A stretch of 64,000 nt of DNA from Chelonoidis abingdonii. Lineage: Eukaryota; Chordata; Testudines; Testudinidae. The notes beneath the pieces were generated by a model, which saw only the letters and a program-made list of their open reading frames with translations, had not been told where the DNA came from and did not search any database. The translations under genes and the position numbers were made by a program. Shown one piece after another: positions 45,990 to 57,064 of this stretch; within the stretch, counting starts at the first letter, position 1; the number at the start of each line of letters is the position of its first letter. The stretch covers positions 94,469,683-94,533,682 of the forward strand of contig NC_133770.1 of the NCBI RefSeq assembly GCF_003597395.2, in the 5' to 3' direction.

Positions 45990-46918
45990 TGTCATGGTAC
46001 AATTCCCCACTCTGAACCTTAGCGTCCAAAAGATGGGGTACCAGCATGAATTCCTCTAAGCTAATTACCAGCTTAGAACCTGTAGCGCTGCCACCAACCA
46101 GGAATTCCAGTGCTTGGTACACTCTGGTCCCCCCAAAACCTTGCCCAGGGACCCCAANNNNNNNNNNNNNNNNNNNNNNNNNNNNNNNNNNNNNNNNNNN
46201 NNNNNNNNNNNNNNNNNNNNNNNNNNNNNNNNNNNNNNNNNNNNNNNNNNNNNNNNNNNNNNNNNNNNNNNNNNNNNNNNNNNNNNNNNNNNNNNNNNNN
46301 NNNNNNNNNNNNNNNNNNNNNNNNNNNNNNNNNNNNNNNNNNNNNNNNNNNNNNNNNNNNNNNNNNNNNNNNNNNNNNNNNNNNNNNNNNNNNNNNNNNN
46401 NNNNNNNNNNNNNNNNNNNNNNNNNNNNNNNNNNNNNNNNNNNNNNNNNNNNNNNNNNNNNNNNNNNNNNNNNNNNNNNNNNNNNNNNNNNNNNNNNNNN
46501 NNNNNNNNNNNNNNNNNNNNNNNNNNNNNNNNNNNNNNNNNNNNNNNNNNNNNNNNNNNNNNNNNNNNNNNNNNNNNNNNNNNNNNNNNNNNNNNNNNNN
46601 NNNNNNNNNNNNNNNNNNNNNNNNNNNNNNNNNNNNNNNNNNNNNNNNNNNNNNNNNNNNNNNNNNNNNNNNNNNNNNNNNNNNNNNNNNNNNNNNNNNN
46701 NNNNNNNNNNNNNNNNNNNNNNNNNNNNNNNNNNNNNNNNNNNNNNNNNNNNNNNNNNNNNNNNNNNNNNNNNNNNNNNNNNNNNNNNNNNNNNATCCTG
46801 TCTCCTGATTGGTTCTCTGGTCAGGTGACAGCCAGGCCTACTGAACTTGTTAACCCTTTATAGTCAAAGAGATATAAAGTACTTCTGTGCTATTAACTTT
46901 TCTTATCTGTTTATGACA
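45990..46918 (-). mobile_element. LTR with 5-bp duplication, interrupted by the assembly gap
   Basis: It begins TGTCATGGTACAATTCCCC and ends GTTTATGACA (inverted TGTCAT/ATGACA), flanked by a perfect 5-bp duplication GGCAG at 45985-45989 and 46919-46923. The visible ends match a turtle LTR I recognise. Minus orientation is tentative, since the minus strand begins TGTCATAAACAG as such LTRs usually do. If the 637-bp gap size is right, this is a solo LTR of about 0.93 kb; a wrong gap size could hide an internal region. Confidence 0.8.
46158..46794. other. assembly gap (637 N)
   Basis: A run of N. The three plus-strand frames spanning it (46046-46863) are artefacts of translating N. The gap lies wholly inside the LTR described above. 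Confidence 0.99.
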
Positions 46919-46924
46919 GGCAGA

Positions 46925-47285
46925 TTAATTTTTTTTAAATGGCAACTGTTCCAGACTGCTCAGCAGTCTGAATAAGTCTCAGGGCAGATGCATTAATGGG
47001 CAGGTGATGCCAATTCTTCGAATTATGACTTCCTAAACAACAGGGCAGCTGTTTGCAAGCAAAAATAAGTGCATGGTTGGGCTGGTCAAATAATGAAAAA
47101 TTATTTGTGAATAAATTATTGGTCAACTGAGGAAAAAAGTGTATTAAACGATTCACCAAGTACTACTTGAATATCTCTAGAGTTGGTCAAATATTTTTTG
47201 TTCACGAATGAATTATTCAGAAGAAATGTCGACATTGAATGAGTAATTTACTTGCAATGAGTAATTTGATCATCTCTAGTCAACA
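46925..47285. other. unassigned non-coding DNA
   Basis: Nothing recognised. A repetitive flavour (ATGAGTAATTT twice near 47238-47268) is minor. Confidence 0.45.
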
Positions 47286-47339
47286 GTATATTTATTGTCT
47301 GAGTATCCTCTGGCATCACAAACGAGCCAACCAACAGTA

Positions 47340-47460
47340 GCTTGTTTAATAGAAGGATGTCACTGGCTCTCCCTTCTCTATTGCATCAAACATAATCTGT
47401 TTGTATTCACTTTCAAGGTCCTTCATAGTCAATCTCTACCCTACCTATCTCCTCCCATTC
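47340..47460 (+). pseudogene. L2-like LINE reverse-transcriptase tail fragment
   Basis: The frame reads GCHWLSLLYCIKHNLFVFTF, then KVLHSQSLPYLSPP, resembling LHWLPV..RI.FK.L.LTFKALHG.APPYLSDL of the L2/CR1 clade. No other part of the element is seen next to it. Confidence 0.55.
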
Positions 47461-47464
47461 ACTA

Positions 47465-49450
47465 TCATGCTATTGATGCTCCTGCTGTAATACAAATAAT
47501 TAACAACAATACAATAAACCCACTTAAGAAGAGCATGCCAGCAAAGGTTTTAAATGGCTGAAGTTATCTGTGGGTTTTTCAAGTGGCTGCCATTTTGGAA
47601 TCACTCCGTCAGCTTGCACTCTTTCTGGGGGTGCAAATTGTATATTCCCAGAATCCAAATGCTTCTCTCTCACTGGGACATACTTGAGTTGGGATTAAAT
47701 CTTCCATGTACACAGTTCATGGGAAATTGCATGGGAGATCAGTAAAAGCACTGCAGGTATAACAGCAATATCTTGATACTGGCTATATTTGATAAATACT
47801 GGATGCTGGCAATTTAAAGTTCTTCTTGTTTTCACATGGTATGGCTTGATTCTTTTACACACTGATCAAATGAAGGAGTTTATTCTATATGTGTCCTTAT
47901 GTCACCCTCATCATCACAATATGTGAGCCCCTTCAGGAGTGCGTTAAGTGATGTGACTGACATCTGTCATGTGTAGTTTGATCTCGCTCATTCTCTTCTC
48001 AAGGGGATCATTGTACGTGTGAGAACAGCCTGTCTGCTGTGCCCTGGGATCAATGTGCAGCACACCTCTAGTGGTACACTGAGAAAGAGATGAACAAACA
48101 CGTAACACATAGGAACTATGTGGCAGTTTGTAAAGCAGCAAACTGAAGGATTTACACATTAGTGGAATGTGTAGCTCTTTAACATTCTCTGAACTTCTAT
48201 AAGTGCTATGAAGCATTGAACCCCCACTCACAAGCATTTTCTTTGTATCTCCATTTATGTATTTATTCGTAAGTGTATTTTCCCTTCTGTGGGATGAAAT
48301 CAAAAAGATCATTAGAAAGAGTTGGTACCTCTGTCTTTTTACCCCTTTGGTGATCAGTCAAGAAGCAGGAAGAGGGTTTCTTGTACAGAAGGAAGAAGCA
48401 AAGACTTGAATGCATGCTGCTCTGATTATTTTTTTTCACTTAAAGAAGATAGGATGGGTTAATTTCCCAGTTCTTCACAATTTATCTGTGCTGAGCTGGA
48501 AGAGTGTTGAGTGGGAAAGGGTTTCATTGTCCACTAGGGCCTTATGGCTCTTCAACACCCACCACTTCTGCCTCATGTCAAAGAAAAGCAAATAGGTTTA
48601 TTAAATAGCTGTCAGGCCGAATGAGGCTGTACAGAGAACAAACAGAAGGGAAATTGGATTAGAGGCAGAGTACATGCCACACTAAACAAGGGTACAGATT
48701 TACAGCTTTTACTGTACAATCGGACAAAGAACTTTCAAGGTGGATGCAAGAGTTTTGAGGAGGGGAGAGCACATTGAGTGATGTATCACTTCTAGGATTA
48801 AAGGTCATATTCGTCACTAGTCACAAGATTCTCGTCAAAGTTCCTAGAAAAATGACTTTGGCAGCTTTGCTTAGTTTCCTAGTAGACCATTCTCTGCATG
48901 TTGCCATTTCAATTTGCAAAATGAGAAGGTAGCATTGTAAAAGCCAGAAAATGTTAACAAGGAAATCACCATTTGAGAAAAATGTTAGGTACTTTGTTTA
49001 AAAATCAAATAATAATAATAATAATAATAATAATGATAAATCCCATTTTCGGTCCTAACATGGCAACACTGATTTGCTTGCCCACAGTACAGTCAGTCCT
49101 TAGGGTTTTTTCTACTCTAGTCAACCTGGAAAACGTATATCCCTGCCTCAAGTCAGTTACCTAATAAACACAGTGTCAGTGGGATCAAATGAATAAATAT
49201 AAATGTCCACATCTTTCTTTTATGCCCTATGAATTCAAAATTCAGTTGGACTGCATGTGTGCAACACAGCACAATTTATGCTACCTGAAGGCAATGACAG
49301 GGAATCATGCACAGTGAAGTAAATAGCCTGGCCTGCTTAAGGGCTGGGCAGGATTATATTTTATGTGAGAACCTCTGTTCCCTCCCTACTCCCCTGAGAG
49401 TGCAAGGAACCCTTAACTTAGCATCCCCTATGCACTGGCCAGCATAGTTA
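47465..49450. other. unassigned non-coding DNA with an AAT microsatellite
   Basis: (AAT)n at 49007-49038. A 122-codon minus frame at 47944-48312 has no recognisable motif. No other feature. Confidence 0.45.
49007..49038. repeat. (AAT)n microsatellite
   Basis: About nine ATA/AAT units, ending in TAATGATAAA. Confidence 0.9.
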
Positions 49451-49455
49451 TTTCG

Positions 49456-49560
49456 TAGACTCATAGATTTTAATGTCAGAAGGGACCATTATGATCATCT
49501 AGTCTGATCTCCTGCACAATGGCCATACAGGGGGAATAAACCACACCCCTCAAAGGGCTG
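49456..49560 (-). mobile_element. CR1 3'-end fragment
   Basis: TCATAGATTTTAATGTCAGA, AGGGACCATTATGATCATCT and AGTCTGATCTCCTGCACAA are the reversed CR1-type tail (GAGATCA...GGTCCCTTCTGACATTAAAATCTATGA). It is a short, minus-oriented, 5'-truncated copy. Confidence 0.75.
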
Positions 49561-49564
49561 TAGC

Positions 49565-51685
49565 AGTGGACATGTAGCCTAGAGGTTGGAGGACACACAG
49601 TATCCCTGAAAGCTCACCCTGAGGCAAGGTGGTTTCACACCAACCTTACTGAGCCATGCCTAAATGATAAAATCTAGTTCAGACTAGACAACACAGTGTA
49701 AATGAATTAACTTCAGAGCTACAATGCACTAGTTTTCCTTGATGAGGCACCAGCTCACAAACAAGCTCTGACAGGTTGAACTCTTTTTAAAAAGTACACT
49801 AGCTATCCTCATAGATATCCCTACCAAATTCTCTTGGCTCAGTGGAAAGCGCTGACATACTGTATTTTCAATCATTTTCAGCTGGAAGAAAAATTGTACT
49901 TTACCAGAGGGACTGCAATTGTATCATAATGCTTTGAACAATACACTAGAGGATGGCCAGAGAGGTGACTGGGCTGGAAAGCAGCAAACTTCCGTCAGTT
50001 GGTGATCTTATGCAATAACTGAAAATGACTTCTGCCCATGTTGCTACAGCAGCCTCAACTTTTCTGCCACTGATCGAAAAGCATCACTGCAGAATACTAC
50101 TTTGAAATGAGGCATGAGGTCTTGTCTCTTTACCTCTCTCTCTCTCTCTCTCTTCTCTTGGCCTTGTACTCCTATCTCGCACTCTCTCTCACACTCTTAT
50201 CCAGACCTTTTATTTCTGTCTTGCTGACGCCAGGACCAGATTAAGAAAAGCTAGGTCCCTAGGCACATCACCACATAGGGCGCTGTGGCCTAGTCCCTGC
50301 CTGTGATGTTAGTCCTAGCAGCTCTCACACAAGAGCCATCTGTGGGGTAGGTGGATGGCTCATGACTTCATCTTTGTGCAAGCTGAACCACCATTCCATG
50401 GCTTCAGGCAAATTGGATTCCATCCCAGAGGAGTGACTGAAACACAACCAGTCCAAGCAGAGGACACGCCATGCTGGGGTGATAGAAAAAAGCATTCCCC
50501 TCCACCCACCTCCAACACAGAGTCCTCTGCTGAGATGGTGTCAGTAGGGATCTCCAAAGCAGTGGGCTTTCAGTGTTAGTGTCTCATTGAGATAAATGGG
50601 GTAGTTCACACCTCCAGGAGTTCTTGTTTCTGCAAACTCAGGCAGATATCACTTCATTGGTTACAGTCGGGGCATGTTGTCAAGCTTTTGTTTGTAATGG
50701 TGAAAACTGGAAAAAGAAGATTTTTAAATGAAAGCTGAGATTCTGATGTCACCACAGGACTCCAGGAGCCTAACCCAAGTGATTAGGATAAATTGACACA
50801 CGAGAAGGAGCTCTCACTTCACCAAACAAGAAGCGTGGTGTTTATGTGTGTGCGCTACTTATCCAAATCCAGATGTACTTTCTCTCTGCTTTTAGCAGAG
50901 GAAGAGTGACTGGCGTACTGCCCCTGGGTCCCTCCTTAGTTTAACTCCTGCTCATGCCCTAGTTCAGCCCCACTGGAGGTTATTTTCGCCTCATATTCAG
51001 CCCTTTTATTCTGTTCTCAATCCAGGGCTTCAAGTCAAACCTGGCACTACTGGGAGGGTGAGGGGGATGGGAGACATTTGTCCCCTCCCCCCCGAAATGA
51101 TCTTCACAGACTCTTAATTATTTTCAGAAAGGCCAAAGTATATACAAAGTTATTTAATTTATGTCACAGAACAGCAGCAGATTAGAGTCTTCATCCTTTA
51201 TATAAATTATAAATCACAGCAAAATACTGACACACTAGCCACATATTTTTTTAAACTCTTAAAATCCAAGATTTTCCAGGGGTCCGACTGGCCCTTGGAC
51301 TCCAGGAAGTTTGTTTTGCAAATAGTGACATCCAGGGCCCCCAAAATACCCCCTTCACCCTCTCCCCACCACAGTATTGGGACCCTAGAACCAGTACTGC
51401 TTGCAGTTCTCTCAAAGAAGCACCAGATCTGTAATTGCATTACTTCATAACAAAATGGTAGATCTAGGACAGTGTCTATAAATATACATGTAATGCTATT
51501 GCTTAATTTGATGGGGCCAATTAAGTGCATTATAAATACTAGATGGCAGGTTCTGAGAAGATACCAATGGGAAATGGACTGCATTTGCTTCCCAGGCAGC
51601 AGCCTTCTTAGATGTTTGTGCTAACTCAGCAGAGCCTGAGGTGATGCATCCCAACTAGGAGATGCAGGACTTGCTGAGCCCAAGA
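49565..51685. other. unassigned DNA with minor repeat traces
   Basis: A CT microsatellite is at 50133-50152. CAGGACCAGATTAAGAAAAG at about 50232 resembles the terminal part of a hAT family (CAGGGCCGGATTAA). A 125-codon minus frame at 51207-51584 has no domain. Confidence 0.4.
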
Positions 51686-51688
51686 GTT

Positions 51689-51800
51689 AAAGTTCATAGA
51701 TGTTAAGGCCAATAGGGATCCTTATAAGCATCTAGTCTTACCTGGTGCATCATACAGACCAAAAGGTTTAGAAAATGTCCCACAGTAACCCGAAACTGAA
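51689..51800 (-). mobile_element. CR1 3'-end fragment
   Basis: AGTTCATAGATGTTAAGGCC, AATAGGGATCCTTATAAGCA and TCTAGTCTTACCTGGTGCA are a second reversed CR1 tail, more diverged than that at 49456. Confidence 0.7.
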
Positions 51801-51804
51801 AGGT

Positions 51805-52875
51805 TCCCAAAGCATCATCGCGTCTGCATAGTGCCTCACTTGTACATTCCTGCACAGAGGGAGCAACCTGACCTGACAAAGCAGGGAATTTACAGGAGGA
51901 TATCCCAGGATGCAATGCTGCACTCCCTTTTTGCAAGTCACAAAAAGCCATGTCTATGCCCCACCCCTTACCACACACTTCAGATTCATCTCAAAGCTTT
52001 TTGGTGGATGTGGAGGCCCGGTCTGTGACCTGAGGTAACACAATCCATTTTAAAAACATTCCTCCTCCCCCAGCTACCAATTTAACCTCATCCCGCATCT
52101 TTCCACAACAGCTTGCTAATTAACATGCTGTATCCCCACAATACCACTCTCTAAGCACATGGATTCATGCTATAACAGTGGTACACATTAAACAGCTTCC
52201 TATTTTTGTTAAATGGACACATCACAATTGCCATAACTCATCCCAAACAGCACGCTAATGCAGGTTAATTTAATGTTTGGGCCTGCATCGACCTGTACAT
52301 TTGCATGATCATTGTTTACAGTATTTTACTGAGTTACTGCAATCCACATTTTCATTATTTGGAGTTGAATGGTATCAGAACCTTCACTAGTTTACTAACA
52401 TCTGTGGTTCACCTGTTCTTCTGGCAAGGAAACAAGAGGGTGTGGGGAAGCTATACATAGTGCATGTTCCCTAGCAAGCTGACAGGTTCCAGTCTGACAT
52501 TCTGATTTGTACCTCGTATATGAGCCAATCTGCCTGCAAGGATGTACCTTGCTACAGATTTCTTAGCTACTGTTTTTCTAACAACTCCTCCACTAATTCC
52601 TTCACCCACCTACTTTGAATTTGTAACATTGGTTGCAGCTCACTGATTTAAGTGTGTGTACTCAAACAGATCACTGACATCATCCTGCAAAGGGATCTTC
52701 CTAAGTGAACCCTTATGTCCACACAGACCCACTGATCTCAATGGCGGTCCATATTGGTGTCTCTTGAGACAGCATCCAGGCCTTTAGAAGTAATTAGTTA
52801 TTCACCCTGATACACTCTGCCTGTATGGGTCATCTTTACTTTTGGTCTGAGGTATATCCTGGGATGGAGTTAGGG
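51805..52875. other. unassigned DNA, possibly conserved non-coding in part
   Basis: The part at 52080-52390 is unique-looking, low in CpG and rich in GCTAATTAAC, CACGCTAATG and TTTGCATGATCATTGTTTAC words (homeodomain/POU/Fox-like). It may be a non-coding regulatory element. No coding sequence is seen. Confidence 0.3.
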
Positions 52876-52877
52876 GG

Positions 52878-53221
52878 CTAAGAATTTCTGAATATCCTGC
52901 TAGTTGAAGCTTAGATTAGATCAATTGACAGGGAGACCAATGGTGCGTCTACACTGCAATTAGACAGTTTAATTGCAGAGTAGACTTTGGTGCTCAAGCT
53001 GCCAACAAGCTCTGGAATTCTCCTACCTCCCAGGGTCATAGAGTCTGGGTCCAGCCCAAGCTGGAATGTCTACATTGCAATTAAACAGTCCCTTAGACCG
53101 AGCCACACAAGTTCGAGTCAGCTGGCACAGGCCAGCTGTAGGTGTCTAACTTAAGTGTAGACACACCCTGTCAATTGATCTAATCTGTGCTTCAGATAGC
53201 AGAATTTTCAGAAATTCTTAG
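52878..53221. repeat. foldback: 56-bp inverted arms around a MITE
   Basis: Left arm 52878-52933 and right arm 53166-53221 are reverse complements at about 50 of 56 positions, with no length difference (CTAAGAATTTCTG ... GATTAGATCAATTGACAGGG). Weaker similarity continues outward for some 15 bp. Between the arms lies a CTACACT-type MITE (separate entry). Confidence 0.8.
52942..53166. mobile_element. CTACACT-type MITE inside the foldback
   Basis: The ends GGTGCGTCTACACT and AGTGTAGACACACC are inverted repeats. The interior repeats the unit TCTACACTGCAATTAGACAG / TCTACATTGCAATTAAACAG and contains GTCCAGCCCAAGCTGGA and GCTGGCACAGGCCAGC hairpins. I recognise it as a common turtle MITE, probably Harbinger-driven. 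Confidence 0.75.
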
Positions 53222-53950
53222 TCCACAAACTCCCGAATTCTAATCCTGATTCTGGTTATGACTCACTTTCTGGCCTTGGGGAAATAGCTTAACTTCTCAT
53301 CCACTATTTTCACCCTTCATAACTACATTACAGGGGTAGTGTCTGGTTTAATTAACATGTAAGGAACTTTGAAGAGGAAAGGCACAATACACACATAGTA
53401 AGCACTTTTGTCTATTCTTCCATGTATTTCTCTGACACTTTTAAAGATGTTTTTACCCAAATATTACTTTGGAACCTCTCCTGTAAGTCATGGTACTTTA
53501 TGCAATTTTGTGACTTCATAAGATATGGGTCCTTATCTTCTCTTGTTCCATGTATTGGAGAATATATACTATTACTAGTCTGTTAAAAACATTAAATGTG
53601 TTGCATAAGAGTATAACAAAACACTAGCTAATCCGATTTCAATTTTCCTGATACATAACATCTGAAATATAATCCTTGGCTTTCCTCTTCCCCAGAGAAA
53701 TCTTGAAATCCAGCAATTCAACAAATTAAATACCTTGATAGGTACATAGATAGAGCTAGAGGGAAAATAGGTCAAGGCAGCACATCTTAATGACGTAAGA
53801 AGTGCTCGAATACTATGGTGATGTGAGCTAGACAGATGGACAAACTGACAGATGAGAGACAGTGCCATATGTCTATACCATTGGTCTCCTGCAACAATCA
53901 GAATAATTTGTTTCACATTTTGGTTGCAGTTAAAATTGCTGATATCTAAA

Positions 53951-54020
53951 GGCCTCATCCTGCACCACCGATGTAAAGGGGACTTTTGTCATGGACTTCA
54001 ATGGGAGCAGGATCCAGCCT
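53951..54020. repeat. palindromic MITE-like repeat
   Basis: GGCCTCATCCTGCACCAC at the left and GAGCAGGATCCAGCC at the right are inverted, with ATGGACTTCAATGGG between. Confidence 0.55.
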
Positions 54021-54741
54021 TTAATCCCTTCTTGTTGAAGTGGAAACCCTTGTTGATGTGATCTTTAGGTCCATTGACAGGTCCCATTTTTCATCCAATA
54101 GGTTCATTTTGGAACCAGAGTGCCTATGGAACTACTTTATTGTGGACTCAACTAGAGTAACGAGGATGTAGGCTGAGCTAGAGATATCATCAATAGCAAA
54201 GGAAATGTGAATGGTCATTTTAACCCCTTCTTTGTCATATCCCACATGATATTTATGGCGAGAGTATCTATGCTAAGGGAAAATAAAGGCAGTGAGAGAG
54301 GACACCATGGCTTATACAAACTTTAAACTAAAGTAAATAATTTTATTCTCACCTGTGCTCTCACAGGCTAAGGTAGGGTGTTCATCCAGAATATCATTTC
54401 TACCATGAAATCAAGCTGATTGACAATGTCTGCTATACGTATTACATGTTATATTTTTCCTCCAGAGTTCCAGAGGCTGTTGGTTGCATTTAATGTTGTT
54501 ATAATCCAAAGATTTGCAAAAACATTTGTAAATGACCTTTCTTGAATCTAACAGTGACAGTTAATATTAATTTACACAATCAGGGGGAATTAGAATAGAA
54601 AACAACAAGAAAACCCCCACCACAAATGCTGTCAATAGCAGAGAAAGATTTATCGCGAGGCCTACCCAATGTCGTGACCCAATTTAGAAGTGTCAAATGG
54701 CAGTAATTCACTGGGCAGTGCAGGTGGCAATTTGACACTTT

Positions 54742-54837
54742 TAGGGCTAAATCGCATGTCATCTAGCCACATGCATAACCCCACTCACCCCAGTGTGACT
54801 ACTCCCAGGAGTAAAGCAAGCAAGATTTGGCCCTTAG
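54742..54837. repeat. palindromic MITE-like repeat
   Basis: TAGGGCTAAATCGCATG and GCAAGATTTGGCCCTTA are inverted ends. The interior has GTGTGACTACTCCCAGGAGTAA. Confidence 0.5.
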
Positions 54838-55869
54838 CTAGGGAAAAAGAGTCTTTTGTTTAATTAAAACATTCATGCTTCCTATCTTACATTTCCTGAG
54901 CTGAGCCTGGTGTACTCTCCAGATCACCCAGCCAGAACAATGCTGTGGGTGAGAGAGAAGGAGCTCTGCTCGCTGTCATTCTGTGTGGGTAATCTGCCTT
55001 CTGAGTGACAGGCACTTTTCATCAGCAGTGACGCAGGCCGGGCTGAAGTGTTGCTCTCTGGGTCTGACTGAGGCCTGTCTGGCTCCCTGAATGGTCCCAC
55101 ACTCCAGCTCGTCAGTGAGGCCAAGAAATTAGCCATTTGTGCTTTGTTCACAAGTAGGCTCCTCCTGGACTTAACAGAAGAGACTAGGTGCTGTCATTAA
55201 AAATAAATTTAAAATAATTTTCCAATCTCAGAGAAGGTATCTAATGTAGCAGTAACCTGGCGTACTGTTCTAGGGTCAGTGTGTTATTTTATGCTGTAAT
55301 GGCAATTAAGTCCAGATTAAATCTACCTTGGGATATCCTGAGATCAAAAACCATAATATTTTAATTTATAAGAAATCACATTTATTTTGTATTGCCTAGT
55401 ATGTTATAAAACACAAACAATTCCTTTCATTCTCCCCACCATTTCAGAAGGAGACTGGTCTATTGTTCCACTACAGAGAAACCAAAAGTTCCATTGATAT
55501 ACTGCAGGAGTTCTAAGTGGAAGGTTGTTTTCGAGTGTATCTTTGCAATGATTCAATTACTCTGCTTTAGGATGCTGTGGCTGTGCTTATTTTTATGGTC
55601 ATATTACATGCTGATAGATCTTACTTTCTAATTTCACTAACATCAAGCAACAGTACCTCACTCATGAATTATCTGAGCTGTTTTAGCTCTCTCCATAATA
55701 AAACATAAATCAGACAGGAAATGGACCAGCAGCATGCCTGTAAATATTGCACAAATGCTAGGGATTGTCAAATAGACATCAAATCAAAAGTTTGATGCAT
55801 TTATAGGCCTTTTTGTTTGTTTGAAAATCATTCATGCATAAGACAGGTCTTACAAGTGTGTATGTGTCT

Positions 55870-55985
55870 TATTATTAATTTTTTGCATTGCAGGAGCACT
55901 TAGGAGTGCCAGTCATGGACCCGAGCACCAGTGTGCAACGTGCACACACACACAACAAAGTCCCAAGAAGCTTATGTAAAATATG
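55870..55985 (-). repeat. dispersed SINE/LINE tail family
   Basis: TTATTATTAATTTTTTGCAT, AGGAGTGCCAGTCATGGACC and AACAAAGTCCCAAGAAGC; a minus copy with a (CA)n expansion at 55942-55953. Confidence 0.5.
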
Positions 55986-56054
55986 TAACTGTTACTATTT
56001 ATATATTTTTTCCTCTCTCTCATATATATGAAAGAATGACTCAAGAGTGCACAG

Positions 56055-56160
56055 TGTTGATCTAACTCCCATTGACTTTAGTGGGGGCAGATTTAAGCCA
56101 ACTCTTTTTCAGTGGGAGTAGAGTTAGCTTAACAATGAGCACTTTTGAAAATGGCACCCC
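56055..56160. repeat. palindromic MITE-like repeat
   Basis: GATCTAACTCCCATTGACTT and AGTGGGAGTAGAGTTAGCTT are inverted, with GCACTTTTGAAAATGGCACC trailing. Imperfect. Confidence 0.45.
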
Positions 56161-56164
56161 TAAT

Positions 56165-56640
56165 TCACGCATACATATTGAGTGAGTTAGAGAGCACTGC
56201 AGTAAAAATCACAATAAATAACACAATGGCACAAACATACAAAGCAATACATTATACAAGACATAAAAAAACTCATAATGATAAACAGGACATTAAGCAG
56301 AAAATGAAATTAATTGAAATCACAGGAGTGCCTCCCTAGGAAGAAGAAAAAAAGCTGCAAAACTGATAGTATTAGAGTAGCAAAACCAGGTTACATGTAA
56401 AAGCTGCCAGAGCTTGCTTTTTCTATATGAAGTAAAAGCAACAAAGGATTAAGTGTACCATTACTTTCACTGACCAGAGGTTTTGCCTTGAGCAAATTTC
56501 CTGCACACTGAAGACAAAATTGGAGGAGAGAGAGAGGTTGGCAGATACGAATATTGAACAAGATATGGAGAGTAGATAGGATCAACAAACATATAATACA
56601 ATTGCACGGTTGTTGTATTTAGTGTGCAGGTGGCACCGCT
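56165..56640. other. unassigned non-coding DNA
   Basis: Nothing recognised. Confidence 0.45.
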
Positions 56641-56644
56641 GGCC

Positions 56645-56706
56645 TGTGATATTCAGGAGATCAGACTACATGAGCTGGTGGTCCCTTCTGGCTTTAAACT
56701 CTGTGA
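56645..56706 (+). mobile_element. CR1 3'-end fragment
   Basis: GTGATATTCAGGAGATCAGA, CTACATGAGCTGGTGGTCCC and TTCTGGCTTTAAACTCTGTG are a plus-oriented CR1 tail (AGATCAGACTA..ATGA.C...TGGTCCCTTCTGGC). Confidence 0.75.
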
Positions 56707-56899
56707 TACAAGTAACCATTAAGCCCTTTTGGTTATTGCACGTGCTGTGCTTCAAAACAAACTATACCCAGGAACCTAGCCTCTGCTGACACAGTTTAAG
56801 GCTCGTCAGTTTCCATAGCCAATGGTACACAAGGGAGCGATGTGACCAGCATTTTGTCTCACTGCCTTTTACTTCCCTAGCCCCATGGATCAGGTATCC

Positions 56900-57061
56900 A
56901 TTTTGCAACTGGGTGAACTGGAGGCAGCCTTTCAGCATGAGATCAAGTCAGATTCAAACCCCAAACTTCCAGGATTGTAGTCCAGTGTCTTAACTACTCA
57001 GCCAATATGCCTCCTGCCAAAAGCACGGTAAAAGAGTTAAAAAAAAAAAAAAAAAAAAAAA
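56900..57061. repeat. SINE-like segment followed by a poly(A) run
   Basis: CATTTTGCAACTGGGTGAAC, AGATTCAAACCCCAAACTTC and GTCTTAACTACTCAGCCAAT resemble a reversed tRNA-derived/MIR-type SINE head. A pure run of 23 A follows at 57039-57061. The poly(A) is long and uninterrupted, so it is probably recent; it may belong to this or to another insertion. Confidence 0.5.
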
Positions 57062-57064
57062 GAA

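Larger units (their letters stand above)
53225..55865. other. unassigned DNA with two small hairpin repeats
   Basis: The two palindromic repeats at 53951-54020 and 54742-54837 are listed separately. The 127-codon minus frame at 53575-53958 has no known motif. No gene is seen. Confidence 0.4.

Noticed and set aside
46046..46863. Long plus-strand frames of 230-260 codons
   Set aside because: They are open only because the 637 N were translated as X; only a handful of real codons flank the gap.
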